From an uncultured Bacteroidales bacterium (lineage in GTDB: Bacteria > Bacteroidota > Bacteroidia > Bacteroidales > Paludibacteraceae), in assembly GCA_902771935.1 (NCBI GenBank), contig CACXYM010000016.1:1-50630 (forward strand): a stretch of 50,630 nucleotides of DNA, given 5' to 3'. Numbering within the stretch: the first letter of the stretch is position 1; every line of letters starts with the position of its first letter. Both the position numbers and the translations under genes were made by a program. Under the pieces are notes generated by a model. It worked only from the letters and a program-made list of their open reading frames with translations, was not told the DNA's origin and did not search any database. Below are positions 23,446 to 33,005 of the stretch, piece after piece.

Positions 23446-24315
23446 ATGAGAACATCTTTTGAACAATTACTCGAGGCTGGCTGCCACTTCGGCCACCTCA
23501 AACGTAAATGGAATCCCGCAATGGCTCCGTACATCTTCATGGAGCGTAACGGTATCCACATCATCGACCTCAACAAAACGGCCCTCAAAATCGACGAGGC
23601 TGCTGAGGCACTTAAAAACATTGCTAAATCCGGCCGTAAAATTTTGTTCGTGGGAACAAAGAAACAAGCACAAGAAGTTGTTGCTGCAAAGGCTCAAGAG
23701 GTCGCAATGCCTTATATCACAGAGCGTTGGGCTGGTGGTATGCTCACCAACTTCCCTACCATTCGTAAGGCTGTGAAGAAAATGTCGAACATCGACAAAA
23801 TGATGACCGACGGTACATTTGACAACATCTCCAAACGTGAGAAACTGCAAATTACCCGCCAACGTGAGAAACTCGAGAAGAACCTCGGTTCTATCGCTGA
23901 CCTCACACGTCTGCCGAGCGCTATCTTCGTTGTGGACGTAATGAAAGAGCATATCGCAGTGGCAGAAGCTAACCGTCTGGGTATTCCGGTATTTGGTATT
24001 GTTGATACCAACTCCAACCCGAACAATATTGACTTCGTTATCCCTGCTAACGACGATGCTACCAAGTCTATCGACGTAATCCTTGCCGCTGTGTGCGAGG
24101 CTATCAAGGAAGGTCTTGAAGAGCGCAAAGTAGAAAAGGCTGACGAAGAAGCTGCTGCTCAACAACAGGCCGAAGAGGCTAAAGAAGGCGAAGCTGCTCC
24201 TGCTACTAAAGAGCGCCGCACTCGCGTTCGTAAAGCCGCCCCAAAAGCAGAGGCTGAGAAAGTTGCTGAAGTAAAAGAAGAAGCTCCTGCAGAGGAGACA
24301 AAAGAGGAGGCATAA
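23446..24315 (+). CDS. rpsB: 30S ribosomal protein S2 with acidic/basic C-terminal extension
   Basis: This 289-residue S2 has the family start FEQLLEAGCHFGHLKRKWNP and conserved NLGSIADLTRLPSAIFVVD and PVFGIVDTNSNP segments. The S2 core ends near residue 225. The remaining roughly 65 residues form an Ala/Lys/Glu-rich tail (EEAAAQQQAEEAKEGEAAP and similar), predicted to be disordered or helical. It sits 2 bp before tsf, the conserved S2-EF-Ts operon. Confidence 0.97.
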   Translation: MRTSFEQLLEAGCHFGHLKRKWNPAMAPYIFMERNGIHIIDLNKTALKIDEAAEALKNIAKSGRKILFVGTKKQAQEVVAAKAQEVAMPYITERWAGGMLTNFPTIRKAVKKMSNIDKMMTDGTFDNISKREKLQITRQREKLEKNLGSIADLTRLPSAIFVVDVMKEHIAVAEANRLGIPVFGIVDTNSNPNNIDFVIPANDDATKSIDVILAAVCEAIKEGLEERKVEKADEEAAAQQQAEEAKEGEAAPATKERRTRVRKAAPKAEAEKVAEVKEEAPAEETKEEA

Positions 24316-24317
24316 TT

Positions 24318-25307
24318 ATGGCTGTAACACTTGCTGATATTAAGAAACTGCGCGATTTGACCGGCGCAGGTATGATGGATGTTAAAAAAGCGCTCGAAGA
24401 AGCAAATGGCGACTTCGAAGTAGCTAAAGACTTACTCCGTAAACGTGGACAAGCAATTGCTGCAAAACGTAGTGACCGTGAGGCTTCTGAAGGTTGCGTG
24501 CTCGCTAAAGCAGTAGATGGCTTTGGTGCTATCGTAGCTGTTAAATGCGAAACCGACTTCGTGGCTAAGAACGAGGACTTTGTTGCTATGGTTAAGCTGT
24601 TGCTTGATGCTGCTATCGACAACCGTCCTGCAGACCTTGCTGCTCTTAAGGCTCTCAAGATCGGTAACTTTACCGCAGAGGAAATTGTTACAGAGCGTAG
24701 TGGTGTAACCGGTGAGAAGATGGAATTGAGCGATTACGCTTTCCTCGCAGCTCCGAAAGTAGATGCTTACAACCACCTTGGAAATAAACTCTCTTCGTTG
24801 GTTGCTGCCGATGACGCTAACGCTGACCAAGAGACCGTTCACGGCATGAACATGCAAGTGGCTTCCATGGCTCCTGTGGCGCTCGACGCTGATCATGTAG
24901 CCCAAGAGATTAAAGACCGCGAGCTCGCTGTGGCTATCGACAAAACCAAACAGGACGAAATCAACAAGGCTGTTGAGAACGCGCTGCGCAAAGCCGGTAT
25001 CAACCCTGCACATGCTGACAGCGACGACCATATCGCTTCCAACACGGCAAAGGGCTGGCTGACAGAAGAACAAGCACAACTCGCTCGTGACATCCGCGCT
25101 AATGTGCCTGCTGAAGCTGAGGCTAACATGAACATGAAGAAAGTCGAGATGATTGCTCAAGGTCGTCTGCAGAAGTTCCTCAAAGAGTCCACGCTCGTTG
25201 AGCAACAATATATCCTCTCAGACACGAAAGAGCTGGTTAAAGACGTACTCAAAAAACAAAACGTCCGTATCATCGACTTCAAACGTGTAACACTTAATCA
25301 AGAATAA
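24318..25307 (+). CDS. tsf: translation elongation factor Ts
   Basis: EF-Ts is the guanine-nucleotide exchange factor for EF-Tu. The 329-residue protein has the UBA-like N-terminal domain (ADIKKLRDLTGAGMMDVKKAL) and the EF-Tu-contacting motif KCETDFVAKNEDF (about 75-87). The length fits the Bacteroidetes form, longer than the E. coli protein. It follows rpsB by 2 bp and a stable hairpin lies 8 bp downstream. Confidence 0.97.
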   Translation: MAVTLADIKKLRDLTGAGMMDVKKALEEANGDFEVAKDLLRKRGQAIAAKRSDREASEGCVLAKAVDGFGAIVAVKCETDFVAKNEDFVAMVKLLLDAAIDNRPADLAALKALKIGNFTAEEIVTERSGVTGEKMELSDYAFLAAPKVDAYNHLGNKLSSLVAADDANADQETVHGMNMQVASMAPVALDADHVAQEIKDRELAVAIDKTKQDEINKAVENALRKAGINPAHADSDDHIASNTAKGWLTEEQAQLARDIRANVPAEAEANMNMKKVEMIAQGRLQKFLKESTLVEQQYILSDTKELVKDVLKKQNVRIIDFKRVTLNQE

Positions 25308-25314
25308 AACTAAT

Positions 25315-25342
25315 GATACCGGTGGGCTTGCCTGCCGGTATC
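25315..25342 (+). terminator. hairpin after tsf
   Basis: GATACCGG (25315-25322) and CCGGTATC (25335-25342) form an 8-bp perfect stem 8 bp after the tsf stop. There is no long T tract, so it may be a weak terminator or a 3'-end stabiliser. Confidence 0.6.
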
Positions 25343-25390
25343 AGTAGTTAATAATAACAACATTTATTAATTATTTAAAACTACAAAACA

Positions 25391-25921
25391 ATGAAAAAAA
25401 CTTTCATTATGGCTGCCGCTCTTGCAATCGCAGCAACATTCGCTTCTTGCGAAAAAGAACCCACGGCTCTCCAGCCTGAAAACTTGAATGGTAAAGCTAC
25501 CATTTGCGGTTTCGTGCAAATTCAAACTTACAAAGAGGACGGCGGAGCCCTCGTAGGTAATGATTTGCAACCTATGTCTGACCAACAGATTACTGTTCTC
25601 TATGGTACAGATGACGGTACAGGTAACATCACTTATATAGAGTACAATGCTACCACCAACAGAGACGGTTACTATACCATCGACCTGCCAGTTGCAATCG
25701 GCAAAACTATTGATGACGTAAAAGTACAACTGAAGCTCTTTAAAGAGAATGCTACAGCCGCTTATTACAAAAATAGTAAGGGTGAAGATGTATTCATCAC
25801 GACCGACGCTTGGTTTGAGGCTGTTAAAAATGCTGCAGCACCTGCTGGTCAGACCACCGTTCTTGACCTCACTCTGGAACCTGTTGAAGGAACCTCTCAC
25901 GCTGACCTCACTGTTAAGTAA
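25391..25921 (+). CDS. exported lipoprotein with carboxypeptidase-regulatory-like beta domain
   Basis: This 176-residue lipoprotein has signal and lipobox FASC (Cys20). The rest looks like a single beta-sandwich, with KATICGFVQIQTY followed by DGYYTIDLPV, the pattern of transthyretin/carboxypeptidase-regulatory-like domains in Bacteroidetes surface proteins. It is 58 bp before an outer-membrane barrel gene in the same orientation, so the two may act together in the outer membrane. Function is unknown. Confidence 0.8.
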   Translation: MKKTFIMAAALAIAATFASCEKEPTALQPENLNGKATICGFVQIQTYKEDGGALVGNDLQPMSDQQITVLYGTDDGTGNITYIEYNATTNRDGYYTIDLPVAIGKTIDDVKVQLKLFKENATAAYYKNSKGEDVFITTDAWFEAVKNAAAPAGQTTVLDLTLEPVEGTSHADLTVK

Positions 25922-25979
25922 TTAGAGGGTAAGTATTTGACAATTAATTATTTAAGCAACTTAATTAGAATTAATTAGT

Positions 25980-26900
25980 ATGAAACGTTTAATGATAGTT
26001 TTAGGTGCATTGGTACTTTCTACTAGTGTACTTATGGCTGAAAGAGAGTGGACGAACAAAGTTCCTGAAGTTGGTACCGTTGGTGTAGGTATCACCTTCA
26101 ACGTTGCTTCGATGGCCACTCAAATGCAATCTCAGCCTAATGCAAATACGCACCTCGGCCCGTTCTTATTTGACGCTACTGATGGTTTGTTCAACACTCC
26201 TGCCAGCATGTATATCCTGTCGCAAGACCCGGTTGCTGCTCTCCGTATTAAATATCGTATGACTGAGCACTGGAACATCCGCGCTTCTATCGGTTTCAAC
26301 GGTAGCCACCTTGACTACTCCGAGTATGTACGCGATGACCTTGCTTTTGCTCTGGATCCTAACTCTGAGAACAAAGTGGTTGACCATATCAAAGCTGACC
26401 TCAACTCATCTAACTTCGCTGTTGGTGCTGAGTTCACAGCTGGTCCGCGTAACCTCAAATTCGTTGCTGGTGTAAACTTGCTCTACGCTTTTGCAGGTGG
26501 TAAAATGAACTTCTCTTATGGTAACGAAATTACCGCTGCTAACCAAACTCCGACTTCTCGGATTACTGGTACCGGTTATGATGATTTCCCTGGTGGAATG
26601 GGTATCGCTTGGGGTCGTCCATTAGAGCGCAAAAACGCTGGTTTCACACACGGTATCGGTATCCAAGCTGACCTGGGTATTGAGTGGTTCTTCGTTCAGA
26701 ACCTCTCTCTCGGTGCAGTGGCTACCTTCACTCCGATTATGTTCATGAAACAATGCCAAACCTACACAACCTACGAAGGCTTCTCAGCTAAGACTGGTCA
26801 AGTAGAACAATACAACAAGCTGGTTTCTCCGGGTTCATGGGCTTGCCTCTATGGCATCCGCAACCTTGGTCTCCAACTCTCGTTGAACTACTACTTCTAA
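25980..26900 (+). CDS. outer-membrane beta-barrel protein
   Basis: This 306-residue protein has a signal peptide (about 1-20, ending VLMA), amphipathic beta-strand alternation throughout and a C-terminal aromatic residue (LNYYF), the usual barrel-assembly signal. It is similar in layout to Bacteroidetes porin-like proteins, but no specific family is recognised. It lies downstream of a lipoprotein gene and upstream of a terminator at 26931-26963. Confidence 0.8.
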   Translation: MKRLMIVLGALVLSTSVLMAEREWTNKVPEVGTVGVGITFNVASMATQMQSQPNANTHLGPFLFDATDGLFNTPASMYILSQDPVAALRIKYRMTEHWNIRASIGFNGSHLDYSEYVRDDLAFALDPNSENKVVDHIKADLNSSNFAVGAEFTAGPRNLKFVAGVNLLYAFAGGKMNFSYGNEITAANQTPTSRITGTGYDDFPGGMGIAWGRPLERKNAGFTHGIGIQADLGIEWFFVQNLSLGAVATFTPIMFMKQCQTYTTYEGFSAKTGQVEQYNKLVSPGSWACLYGIRNLGLQLSLNYYF

Positions 26901-26930
26901 TCGCGTAGAGTCGGTTTGACCGATTAAATA

Positions 26931-26963
26931 GTGCAGCTTTCAAAAAAAGTTGCACTTTTTTTT
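26931..26963 (+). terminator. intrinsic terminator after the outer-membrane protein
   Basis: AGTGCA (26931-26936) pairs with TGCACT (26951-26956), with added A/T pairs in the loop, and is followed by a T-run. Confidence 0.85.
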
Positions 26964-26970
26964 ATATTTA

Positions 26971-27002
26971 TTTGCGTATATGCAAAAATAGTTGTAATTT
27001 TG
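26971..27002 (+). promoter_or_regulatory. promoter of the fumarate reductase operon
   Basis: TTTG (26971-26974), 20 bases, TAATTTTG (26995-27002) exactly fit the Bacteroides consensus, 76 bp before sdhC. Confidence 0.85.
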
Positions 27003-27078
27003 CAGCGTAAATCAAAGATGCTGAATAATTCTTCGGAAAGTGTTCAATGCGAATCAATATAATTAAAACTAATACAAT

Positions 27079-27789
27079 ATGTGGTTAAAAGATTCATCTA
27101 TTGGCCGTAAGTTCATCATGAGTATTACCGGCCTATTCTTAGTCCTTTTCCTGCTGTTCCACGGTTCGATGAACCTATGTCTGGTTATTGACGACATCTT
27201 TGGAACACAGGCTTACAACTGGATCTGCGCTATGTTGGGTGCTAACTGGTATGCTATCATTGGCACACTCGTTCTTGCCCTTGGCGTGTTGGTGCATTTC
27301 AGCTATGCTATCTATCTCACCATCCAGAACCGTGCAGCTCGCGGCAAAGACCGTTATGCTATTGAAGCACGTCAGGAAGGTGTTGATTGGGAGAGCAAGA
27401 ACATGCTCGTTCTCGGTATCATCGTTATTGGTTTCCTGTGCTTGCACCTTGCCAACTTCTGGTACAAGATGCAGTGGGCGGAGCTCACGGGCATTGAGAC
27501 TTCGATGTTCGACCCGCAAGACGGTTCGGCTATTGTGAAAGGTCTGTTCACCAACGGCTGGTGCGGTATCATTTACTGCCTGTTGTACATCGTTTGGCTT
27601 GTAGCACTGTGGTTCCACCTCAATCACGGAATCTGGTCAGCTCTGCAGACTATGGGCTGGAGCAACCTGATTTGGCTGAAACGTATCCGCGTGATTGGTA
27701 CAATCTTTGCTACTATCGCTGTCGGACTCTTCATGATAGTGATTCTTTACTTCCTTGGTGTTAACATCGGTATGATGTGCGCCGCGTAA
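27079..27789 (+). CDS. sdhC: succinate dehydrogenase/fumarate reductase cytochrome b subunit
   Basis: This is the membrane anchor that binds heme b and menaquinone for the fumarate reductase/succinate dehydrogenase complex. The 236-residue protein has five hydrophobic helices with conserved histidines (LFHGSMN, HFSYA, HLANFW, HLNHG), as in the single-subunit diheme anchor (type B enzymes). It is the first gene of the C-A-B operon. In anaerobic Bacteroidales the complex mainly reduces fumarate. Confidence 0.95.
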   Translation: MWLKDSSIGRKFIMSITGLFLVLFLLFHGSMNLCLVIDDIFGTQAYNWICAMLGANWYAIIGTLVLALGVLVHFSYAIYLTIQNRAARGKDRYAIEARQEGVDWESKNMLVLGIIVIGFLCLHLANFWYKMQWAELTGIETSMFDPQDGSAIVKGLFTNGWCGIIYCLLYIVWLVALWFHLNHGIWSALQTMGWSNLIWLKRIRVIGTIFATIAVGLFMIVILYFLGVNIGMMCAA

Positions 27790-27818
27790 TTGTTTAACTG
27801 ACTAAATCGTTACATAAT

Positions 27819-30008
27819 ATGGCTAAGAAAGAAGAATTATTGGAAGCTGCTAAGCAGGCTGCGAAAAAAGTAGCCGCTAAAGCTGCTGAGGCTGCAGAGG
27901 AAATCAAAGCTCGTGCAGAGAAAGTAGCAGACCGCGCTGAAGTAAAAGAGGCTGTCGCTGCTGCTTCTGAAACCGCTAAGAAAGCTGCGAAAGCTGCAAA
28001 GGCTGCCGCTGAGACAATGGCTACTCCGTCGGGCAAGACGACTAAGATCATCACTCCGGAGATGGCTAAGATTCCTGCTGGTCCGCTCGCAGAGAAATGG
28101 ACGAACTACAAGGATCACCAGAAACTCGTTAACCCTGCTAACAAACGTCGTCTCGACATCATCGTTGTTGGTACTGGTTTGGCTGGTGCTTCCGCTGCTG
28201 CTACTTTGGCTGAACTCGGATTTAACGTGCTCAACTTCTGCATTCAAGATAGTCCGCGTCGTGCGCACTCTATCGCTGCACAAGGTGGTATCAATGCCGC
28301 TAAGAACTATCAAAACGATGGCGACTCTGTTTATCGTCTCTACTACGATACGATTAAAGGTGGCGACTATCGTGCTCGCGAAGCCAATGTTTACCGCTTG
28401 GCTGAAGTAAGTAATAACATCATCGACCAATGCGTAGCACAAGGTGTTCCTTTCGCTCGCGAATATGGTGGATTGCTCGACAACCGTTCTTTTGGTGGTG
28501 CGCAAGTTAGCCGTACTTTCTATGCAAAAGGACAAACAGGACAACAGCTCCTCCTCGGCGCTTATTCAGCACTCAGCCGCCAAATCGGTAAAGGCAAAGT
28601 GAAGATGTACACCCGCTATGAGATGTTGGATATCGTTCTTATTAAGGATGAGAATGGCGAACCACGTGCGCGTGGTATCATCGCTCGTAACCTTGTTACC
28701 GGTCGCATTGAGCGCTTCTTCGCTCACGCAGTCGTTGTAGGTTCAGGTGGTTACGGAAATACCTTCTTCCTGTCAACTAACGCTATGGCTTCTAACGGTT
28801 CTGCTGCAATGCAGATGTACCGTCATGGCGCATACTTCGCTAACCCATGCTACGCACAGATTCACCCGACTTGTATTCCTAAGCACGGTGACTTCCAGTC
28901 CAAATTGACACTTATGTCCGAGTCTCTCCGTAACGACGGACGTATCTGGGTGCCGAAGAAACTTGAAGATGCTAAACGCCTCCAAGCTGGTGAAATCAAA
29001 GGACGTGATATCCCTGAAGAAGACCGCGATTACTATCTGGAGCGTCGCTATCCGGCTTTCGGTAACCTCGTTCCCCGTGACGTTGCTTCTCGCGCTGCTA
29101 AAGAGCGTTGCGACAAAGGATATGGCGTAAACAATACCGGTCTGGCTGTGTTCCTTGACTTCAGCGATGCTATTCAACGCCTTGGTAAAGATGTTGTGGC
29201 TCAGAAATATGGTAACCTGTTCCAAATGTACGAGAAAATCGTTGACGAGAACCCGTATGAGAACCCGATGATGATCTTCCCGGCTATCCACTACACAATG
29301 GGTGGTATTTGGGTTGACTATGAGCTGCAAACATCTGTTAAGGGTCTGTTCTGTATCGGTGAGGCTAACTTCTCCGACCACGGAGCTAACCGTCTCGGCG
29401 CTTCTGCTTTGATGCAAGGTCTTGCTGATGGTTACTTCGTACTTCCTTATACCATTCAAAACTACCTCAGCGATCAAATCGGCGTACCACGTATGTCCAC
29501 CGATCTGCCTGAGTTCGCTGAAGCAGAGAAGAAAGTACAAGAGAAGATAGACCGCTTGATGAAGATTCAAGGTAAACGCTCTGTGGATAGCATCCACAAA
29601 GAGTTGGGTCTTATCATGTGGGACTTCGTTGGTATGGGACGTACAGCTGAAGGACTCAAAACAGCTATCGCTAAGATTGATGCTATCAAGAAAGAATTCT
29701 GGACCAACGTCTATATCCCGGGCGAAGCTGGTGCTCTCAATAACGAATTGGAGAAAGCTCTCCGTCTGGCAGACTTCATCGAGATTGGTCGTCTGATGGC
29801 TGTGGATGCACTTAACCGCGAAGAGTCTTGCGGTGGTCACTTCCGCGAGGAGTATCAGACCGAAGAAGGTGAAGCACTCCGTCAGGATGATAAGTTCAGT
29901 TATGTCGCTTGCTGGAAATACACAGGCGAAGATAGCGAACCTGAACTCATCAAGGAGCCGCTCGATTATGAATTCACGGAACGTAAAACTCGTAACTACA
30001 AAGCATAA
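27819..30008 (+). CDS. sdhA: fumarate reductase/succinate dehydrogenase flavoprotein subunit with Ala/Lys-rich N-terminal extension
   Basis: This is the FAD-containing catalytic subunit on the cytoplasmic face. Core motifs are the dinucleotide-binding [10 protein letters not shown] (118-127) and [11 protein letters not shown], whose His150 is the expected covalent FAD attachment. The core begins near residue 84 ([11 protein letters not shown]), where homologues normally start. The preceding roughly 80 residues are almost only Ala, Lys, Glu and Val, a predicted long amphipathic helix. At 729 residues it exceeds the usual 640-660. Internal ATGs at residues 68 and 82 could also start the core. 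The first ATG lies 29 bp after sdhC and keeps the frame open. Confidence 0.95.
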   Translation: MAKKEELLEAAKQAAKKVAAKAAEAAEEIKARAEKVADRAEVKEAVAAASETAKKAAKAAKAAAETMATPSGKTTKIITPEMAKIPAGPLAEKWTNYKDHQKLVNPANKRRLDIIVVGTGLAGASAAATLAELGFNVLNFCIQDSPRRAHSIAAQGGINAAKNYQNDGDSVYRLYYDTIKGGDYRAREANVYRLAEVSNNIIDQCVAQGVPFAREYGGLLDNRSFGGAQVSRTFYAKGQTGQQLLLGAYSALSRQIGKGKVKMYTRYEMLDIVLIKDENGEPRARGIIARNLVTGRIERFFAHAVVVGSGGYGNTFFLSTNAMASNGSAAMQMYRHGAYFANPCYAQIHPTCIPKHGDFQSKLTLMSESLRNDGRIWVPKKLEDAKRLQAGEIKGRDIPEEDRDYYLERRYPAFGNLVPRDVASRAAKERCDKGYGVNNTGLAVFLDFSDAIQRLGKDVVAQKYGNLFQMYEKIVDENPYENPMMIFPAIHYTMGGIWVDYELQTSVKGLFCIGEANFSDHGANRLGASALMQGLADGYFVLPYTIQNYLSDQIGVPRMSTDLPEFAEAEKKVQEKIDRLMKIQGKRSVDSIHKELGLIMWDFVGMGRTAEGLKTAIAKIDAIKKEFWTNVYIPGEAGALNNELEKALRLADFIEIGRLMAVDALNREESCGGHFREEYQTEEGEALRQDDKFSYVACWKYTGEDSEPELIKEPLDYEFTERKTRNYKA

Positions 30009-30064
30009 GTGAAATCAGAATCCAATTCTGAATTCATCTGCTTAAAACAGAAAGTTTAAGTATT

Positions 30065-30820
30065 ATGGATAGCTATATTAATATTAAGGTGCGCGTTTGG
30101 CGTCAAGCCGGCCCTAAAGCGCAAGGTCATTTTGAGACCTATGAACTCAATCACATTTTCCAAGGGGCATCGTTCCTTGAAATGATTGATATCCTCAACG
30201 AACAACTTATCGCTGAGCATAAAGACCCGATAGCTTTCGACCACGATTGCCGTGAAGGTATATGCGGTATGTGCTCCATGTACGTGAATGGTCATCCACA
30301 CGGACCAGACAGCGCTATTACAACTTGTCAGCTCCACATGCGTAAGTTCAAAGATGGTGAGACGATTACCGTTGAGCCGTGGCGTAGCCGTGCTTTCCCT
30401 GTAATCAAAGACTTGATGGTTGACCGTCAGGCTTACGACAAGATTATGCAAGCCGGCGGTTTCGTAAGCGTTAATACCGGTGGCGTACCGGATGCCAACG
30501 CAATCGCTATACCGAAGCCTGTAGCAGACGAGGCTATGGATGCTGCATCATGTATTGGTTGCGGCGCTTGTGCTGCGGCTTGTAAGAATGGTTCCGCTAT
30601 GCTCTTTGTGGCTGCTAAAGTGAGTCAGCTTGCTCTCTTGCCACAAGGTAAAGTGGAAGCTGCTCAACGTGCGAAAAACATGTTGGCTAAGATGGACGAA
30701 CTCGGATTTGGTAACTGCACCAACACCGGTGCTTGTGCTGCCGAGTGCCCGAAGTCGGTAAGTTTGGCTAATATTGCACGCTTGAACCGTGAGTTCATCT
30801 GTGCTAAATTCAAAGACTAA
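30065..30820 (+). CDS. sdhB: fumarate reductase/succinate dehydrogenase iron-sulfur subunit
   Basis: This subunit carries electrons between the flavin and the membrane anchor. The 251-residue protein binds [2Fe-2S] through Cys62, Cys67, Cys70 and Cys88 (CREGICGMC). The C-terminal clusters use Cys163, Cys166, Cys169 and Cys173 ([11 protein letters not shown]) and Cys218, Cys224 and Cys228 ([11 protein letters not shown]). It is the last catalytic subunit of the operon, 56 bp after sdhA. The DUF975 gene starts 1 bp after its stop. Confidence 0.97.
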   Translation: MDSYINIKVRVWRQAGPKAQGHFETYELNHIFQGASFLEMIDILNEQLIAEHKDPIAFDHDCREGICGMCSMYVNGHPHGPDSAITTCQLHMRKFKDGETITVEPWRSRAFPVIKDLMVDRQAYDKIMQAGGFVSVNTGGVPDANAIAIPKPVADEAMDAASCIGCGACAAACKNGSAMLFVAAKVSQLALLPQGKVEAAQRAKNMLAKMDELGFGNCTNTGACAAECPKSVSLANIARLNREFICAKFKD

Positions 30821-30821
30821 G

Positions 30822-31490
30822 ATGAGACTATATTCCGAATATCGTGCCATGGCACGTGAGACCTTGGAAGGTCGCTGGAGTGAAGGTGTGCTGATGAGCC
30901 TGGTGATTCTGGCTATCGCTGTCGTATCCGCAGCTCCGTCGGTTATTTATCCGTTCATTGGACTGAATGATGCGGTGGCTATCTGGTTAAGTCCTTCAAC
31001 GGACAGTTTGACGACACTGATTTCGTTATTGATTCTTTCTCCGCTGGAGTTTGCTATGTACAATGCCTTTATGGGTATGGTTCGTGGCTCACTTGGAGAG
31101 AAAACTCCGATTGCAGCGATGTTCAGTTTCTTCTCTATGGATTGGGTGCGTTATGTAAAAGCAATCCTTTTGGAGATGGTGATTATTATTCCTGTATCGC
31201 TCGTTACATTGGGTATCGGAGGTATTATCTTGTCCTATGCTTATCAAATGGTTCCTTTCCTAATGCGTGACTATCCTGAATTAGGCGCTCGCGAAGCTCT
31301 GAAACTGAGTCGTGAACTGATGAAAGGTCATAAGTGGGACTTGTTTGTACTTCAATTAACTTTCCTTGGCTGGATAATCCTTTCTGTTTTGACAGCAGGA
31401 TTAGGTTTCCTTTGGTTATTACCTTATATGACCACAGCAGAGGCACATTTCTATCAGGACTTGAAGGATTCGCTCATCGAAGAAGAGTGA
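30822..31490 (+). CDS. DUF975-family membrane protein
   Basis: This 222-residue polytopic protein starts MRLYSEYRAMARETLEGRW, matching the amphipathic N-terminal helix of DUF975. Four or five hydrophobic segments follow, with the conserved cytoplasmic region MRDYPELGAREALKLSRELMKGHKWD typical of the family. The ATG at 30822 was chosen because it lies 1 bp after the sdhB stop; an earlier ATG lies inside sdhB. Function is unknown. A strong terminator at 31526 ends the operon. Confidence 0.88.
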   Translation: MRLYSEYRAMARETLEGRWSEGVLMSLVILAIAVVSAAPSVIYPFIGLNDAVAIWLSPSTDSLTTLISLLILSPLEFAMYNAFMGMVRGSLGEKTPIAAMFSFFSMDWVRYVKAILLEMVIIIPVSLVTLGIGGIILSYAYQMVPFLMRDYPELGAREALKLSRELMKGHKWDLFVLQLTFLGWIILSVLTAGLGFLWLLPYMTTAEAHFYQDLKDSLIEEE

Positions 31491-31525
31491 TGCTTAAAAC
31501 ACCGAATTAGGGTGCAAAATAGATG

Positions 31526-31564
31526 AAAAAAGTGCAAAAGTGAACATTTTTGCACTTTTTTTAT
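31526..31564 (+). terminator. intrinsic terminator of the fumarate reductase operon
   Basis: AAAGTGCAAAA and TTTTTGCACTTT form an 11-bp stem around a 7-base loop, followed by a T-run. Confidence 0.9.
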
Positions 31565-31571
31565 AGAAAAA

Positions 31572-31603
31572 TTTGGTCAGTTCAAAAAAAAGCAGTACTT
31601 TTG
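31572..31603 (+). promoter_or_regulatory. tRNA-Arg promoter
   Basis: TTTG (31572-31575), 20 bases, TACTTTTG (31596-31603) exactly fit the Bacteroides consensus, 10 bp before the tRNA, with the AAAAAAGCAG spacer end. Confidence 0.85.
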
Positions 31604-31613
31604 CACCCGCTTT

Positions 31614-31687
31614 GGTCCATTAGCTCAACTGAATAGAGTACCACACTACGGATGTGGGGGTTGCAGGTTTGAATCCTGCATGGATCA
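31614..31687 (+). tRNA. tRNA-Arg (anticodon ACG)
   Basis: A 74-nt cloverleaf is formed: acceptor GGTCCAT/ATGGATC (one G-T pair), anticodon stem CCACA/TGTGG with loop CTACGGA, and T arm GCAGGTTTGAATCCTGC. Anticodon ACG, probably read as ICG, decodes CGU, CGC and CGA. The CCA end is not encoded. A secreted-protein gene starts 67 bp later and may be read from the same promoter. Confidence 0.95.
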
Positions 31688-31754
31688 CTAAACGATAGAA
31701 AATGCGTCTGAGGGTTGTTCTCATGCGCATTTTTTGCTAAAAAACAGTTGTACC

Positions 31755-32789
31755 ATGAAAAAATCTATCTTTTTACTATCCCTTATTGCTTTTAGTTTAC
31801 AACTCTTTGCGGAGACATCTGCCGAATTGGCGTATCCAAGTCTTCCTTCTAACACCCGTCTTCGCGTAGTGGCATCGAACGTGCTGAACTATCTCTCTGA
31901 TTTTGAAGCAAGCAATGCCTCATGTAAAACGCAAGGAGCTTTTGATACTAAGACCGACGAAATGGCTACAGTCTTTACCGGTTTGCAGGCTGATATCGTG
32001 GCCTTGTGCGAAGTGCAACAGGACGATGAGATATTGCGTTATATCGTCGATGCGATGAACAAGAAAATGGGTAAAAACGTTTATGACTATGTGCTTGATG
32101 GCTCACACTATAACAATCCTTCTCCGGGCAGTTATGGAAGTATCAAGTGTGGATATATCTACCGTTTCGATAAATTTTCAGAAGGCAACCGCTCCAGCAC
32201 CAACCCAAATGATGCCACTTTCAAACTGAGAATGCAAGTTATATCCTTCACGGAGAAATCTACCAAAGAAAAATTCGTCCTTTCGCTCAATCACTTCCAA
32301 GCAAAGACCAGCGATCCGAACGGCAGCAAGCGTCAGGAGCAGGCGAACACATTAGTCAAAGCACTTAAGACGAACTACGGCGACCCGGATATTCTGATTG
32401 TTGGTGACCTTAATGCTGACATAAGGGACGCAGAGACTACCATTCGCACCATCGTTGACGGCGGTTACGAAGAACAGTTGCTCAAATATGATGCCAATGC
32501 TTATTCCTATACCTATTATGGACAGCGTCAGCTTATTGACCACGCTATGGCGAATAGTACAATGGCTAATCAAATTACGGGTGCTTATGTGTACCACCTG
32601 ACTAATTATGACAACTTCTCGGACCATGATGTGGTTTTGGTGGGTTTGGATCTCAACAATAAATCGGCAATCGATTACGTTATGCCGGATGGTGACACCA
32701 CCACACGTCATAAATTCTATCGCAACGGTCAGTTGTTCATCCAAGTGGGTGAACACCTCTTCGATGTAATGGGTAGAAAAGTAGAGTAA
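31755..32789 (+). CDS. secreted endonuclease/exonuclease/phosphatase-family protein
   Basis: This 344-residue exported metal-dependent hydrolase has a signal peptide (about 1-19, LQLFA) from the ATG at 31755; an earlier ATG would spoil the signal. EEP-fold motifs are present: ASNVLNY, ALCEVQ (metal-binding Glu), LNHFQAK, VGDLNAD and the final SDHDVVL (catalytic His). Substrate (nucleic acid or phospholipid/sugar phosphate) is unresolved. The last 25 residues (KFYRNGQLFIQVG to GRKVE) match the tails of the two BspA-like proteins here. Confidence 0.88.
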   Translation: MKKSIFLLSLIAFSLQLFAETSAELAYPSLPSNTRLRVVASNVLNYLSDFEASNASCKTQGAFDTKTDEMATVFTGLQADIVALCEVQQDDEILRYIVDAMNKKMGKNVYDYVLDGSHYNNPSPGSYGSIKCGYIYRFDKFSEGNRSSTNPNDATFKLRMQVISFTEKSTKEKFVLSLNHFQAKTSDPNGSKRQEQANTLVKALKTNYGDPDILIVGDLNADIRDAETTIRTIVDGGYEEQLLKYDANAYSYTYYGQRQLIDHAMANSTMANQITGAYVYHLTNYDNFSDHDVVLVGLDLNNKSAIDYVMPDGDTTTRHKFYRNGQLFIQVGEHLFDVMGRKVE

Positions 32790-32831
32790 GACTTCACTCT
32801 CTTGAGTGACCCGAATAATGCATAAAAACTG

Positions 32832-32862
32832 AAAAAGGACGCTTCGCAGCGTCCTTTTTTCC
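32832..32862. terminator. bidirectional terminator
   Basis: AAAAAGGACGCT and AGCGTCCTTTTTT form a strong stem with loop TCGC, T-rich on both strands. It ends the secreted endonuclease gene and could also end leftward transcripts. Confidence 0.9.
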
Positions 32863-33005
32863 ATGGTATTAGTCTGTTAAATTTTAAGGTACAAAAAAGA
32901 TTGTGTTGTCTTGATTTCTCTTTTCGGGTGCAAAATTACTGCTTTGTCACCCCACCAAATTTTTTTATATGTTATACAACATGTTTTGGTAAAAAATGCA
33001 TTTTT

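Noticed and set aside
28773-29840. 355-codon open frame on the minus strand
   Set aside because: It is antisense to the conserved fumarate reductase flavoprotein core; a codon-bias shadow.
31614-31755. tRNA-Arg as an integration site of an element
   Set aside because: No duplicated tRNA 3' end or integrase was found on either side.
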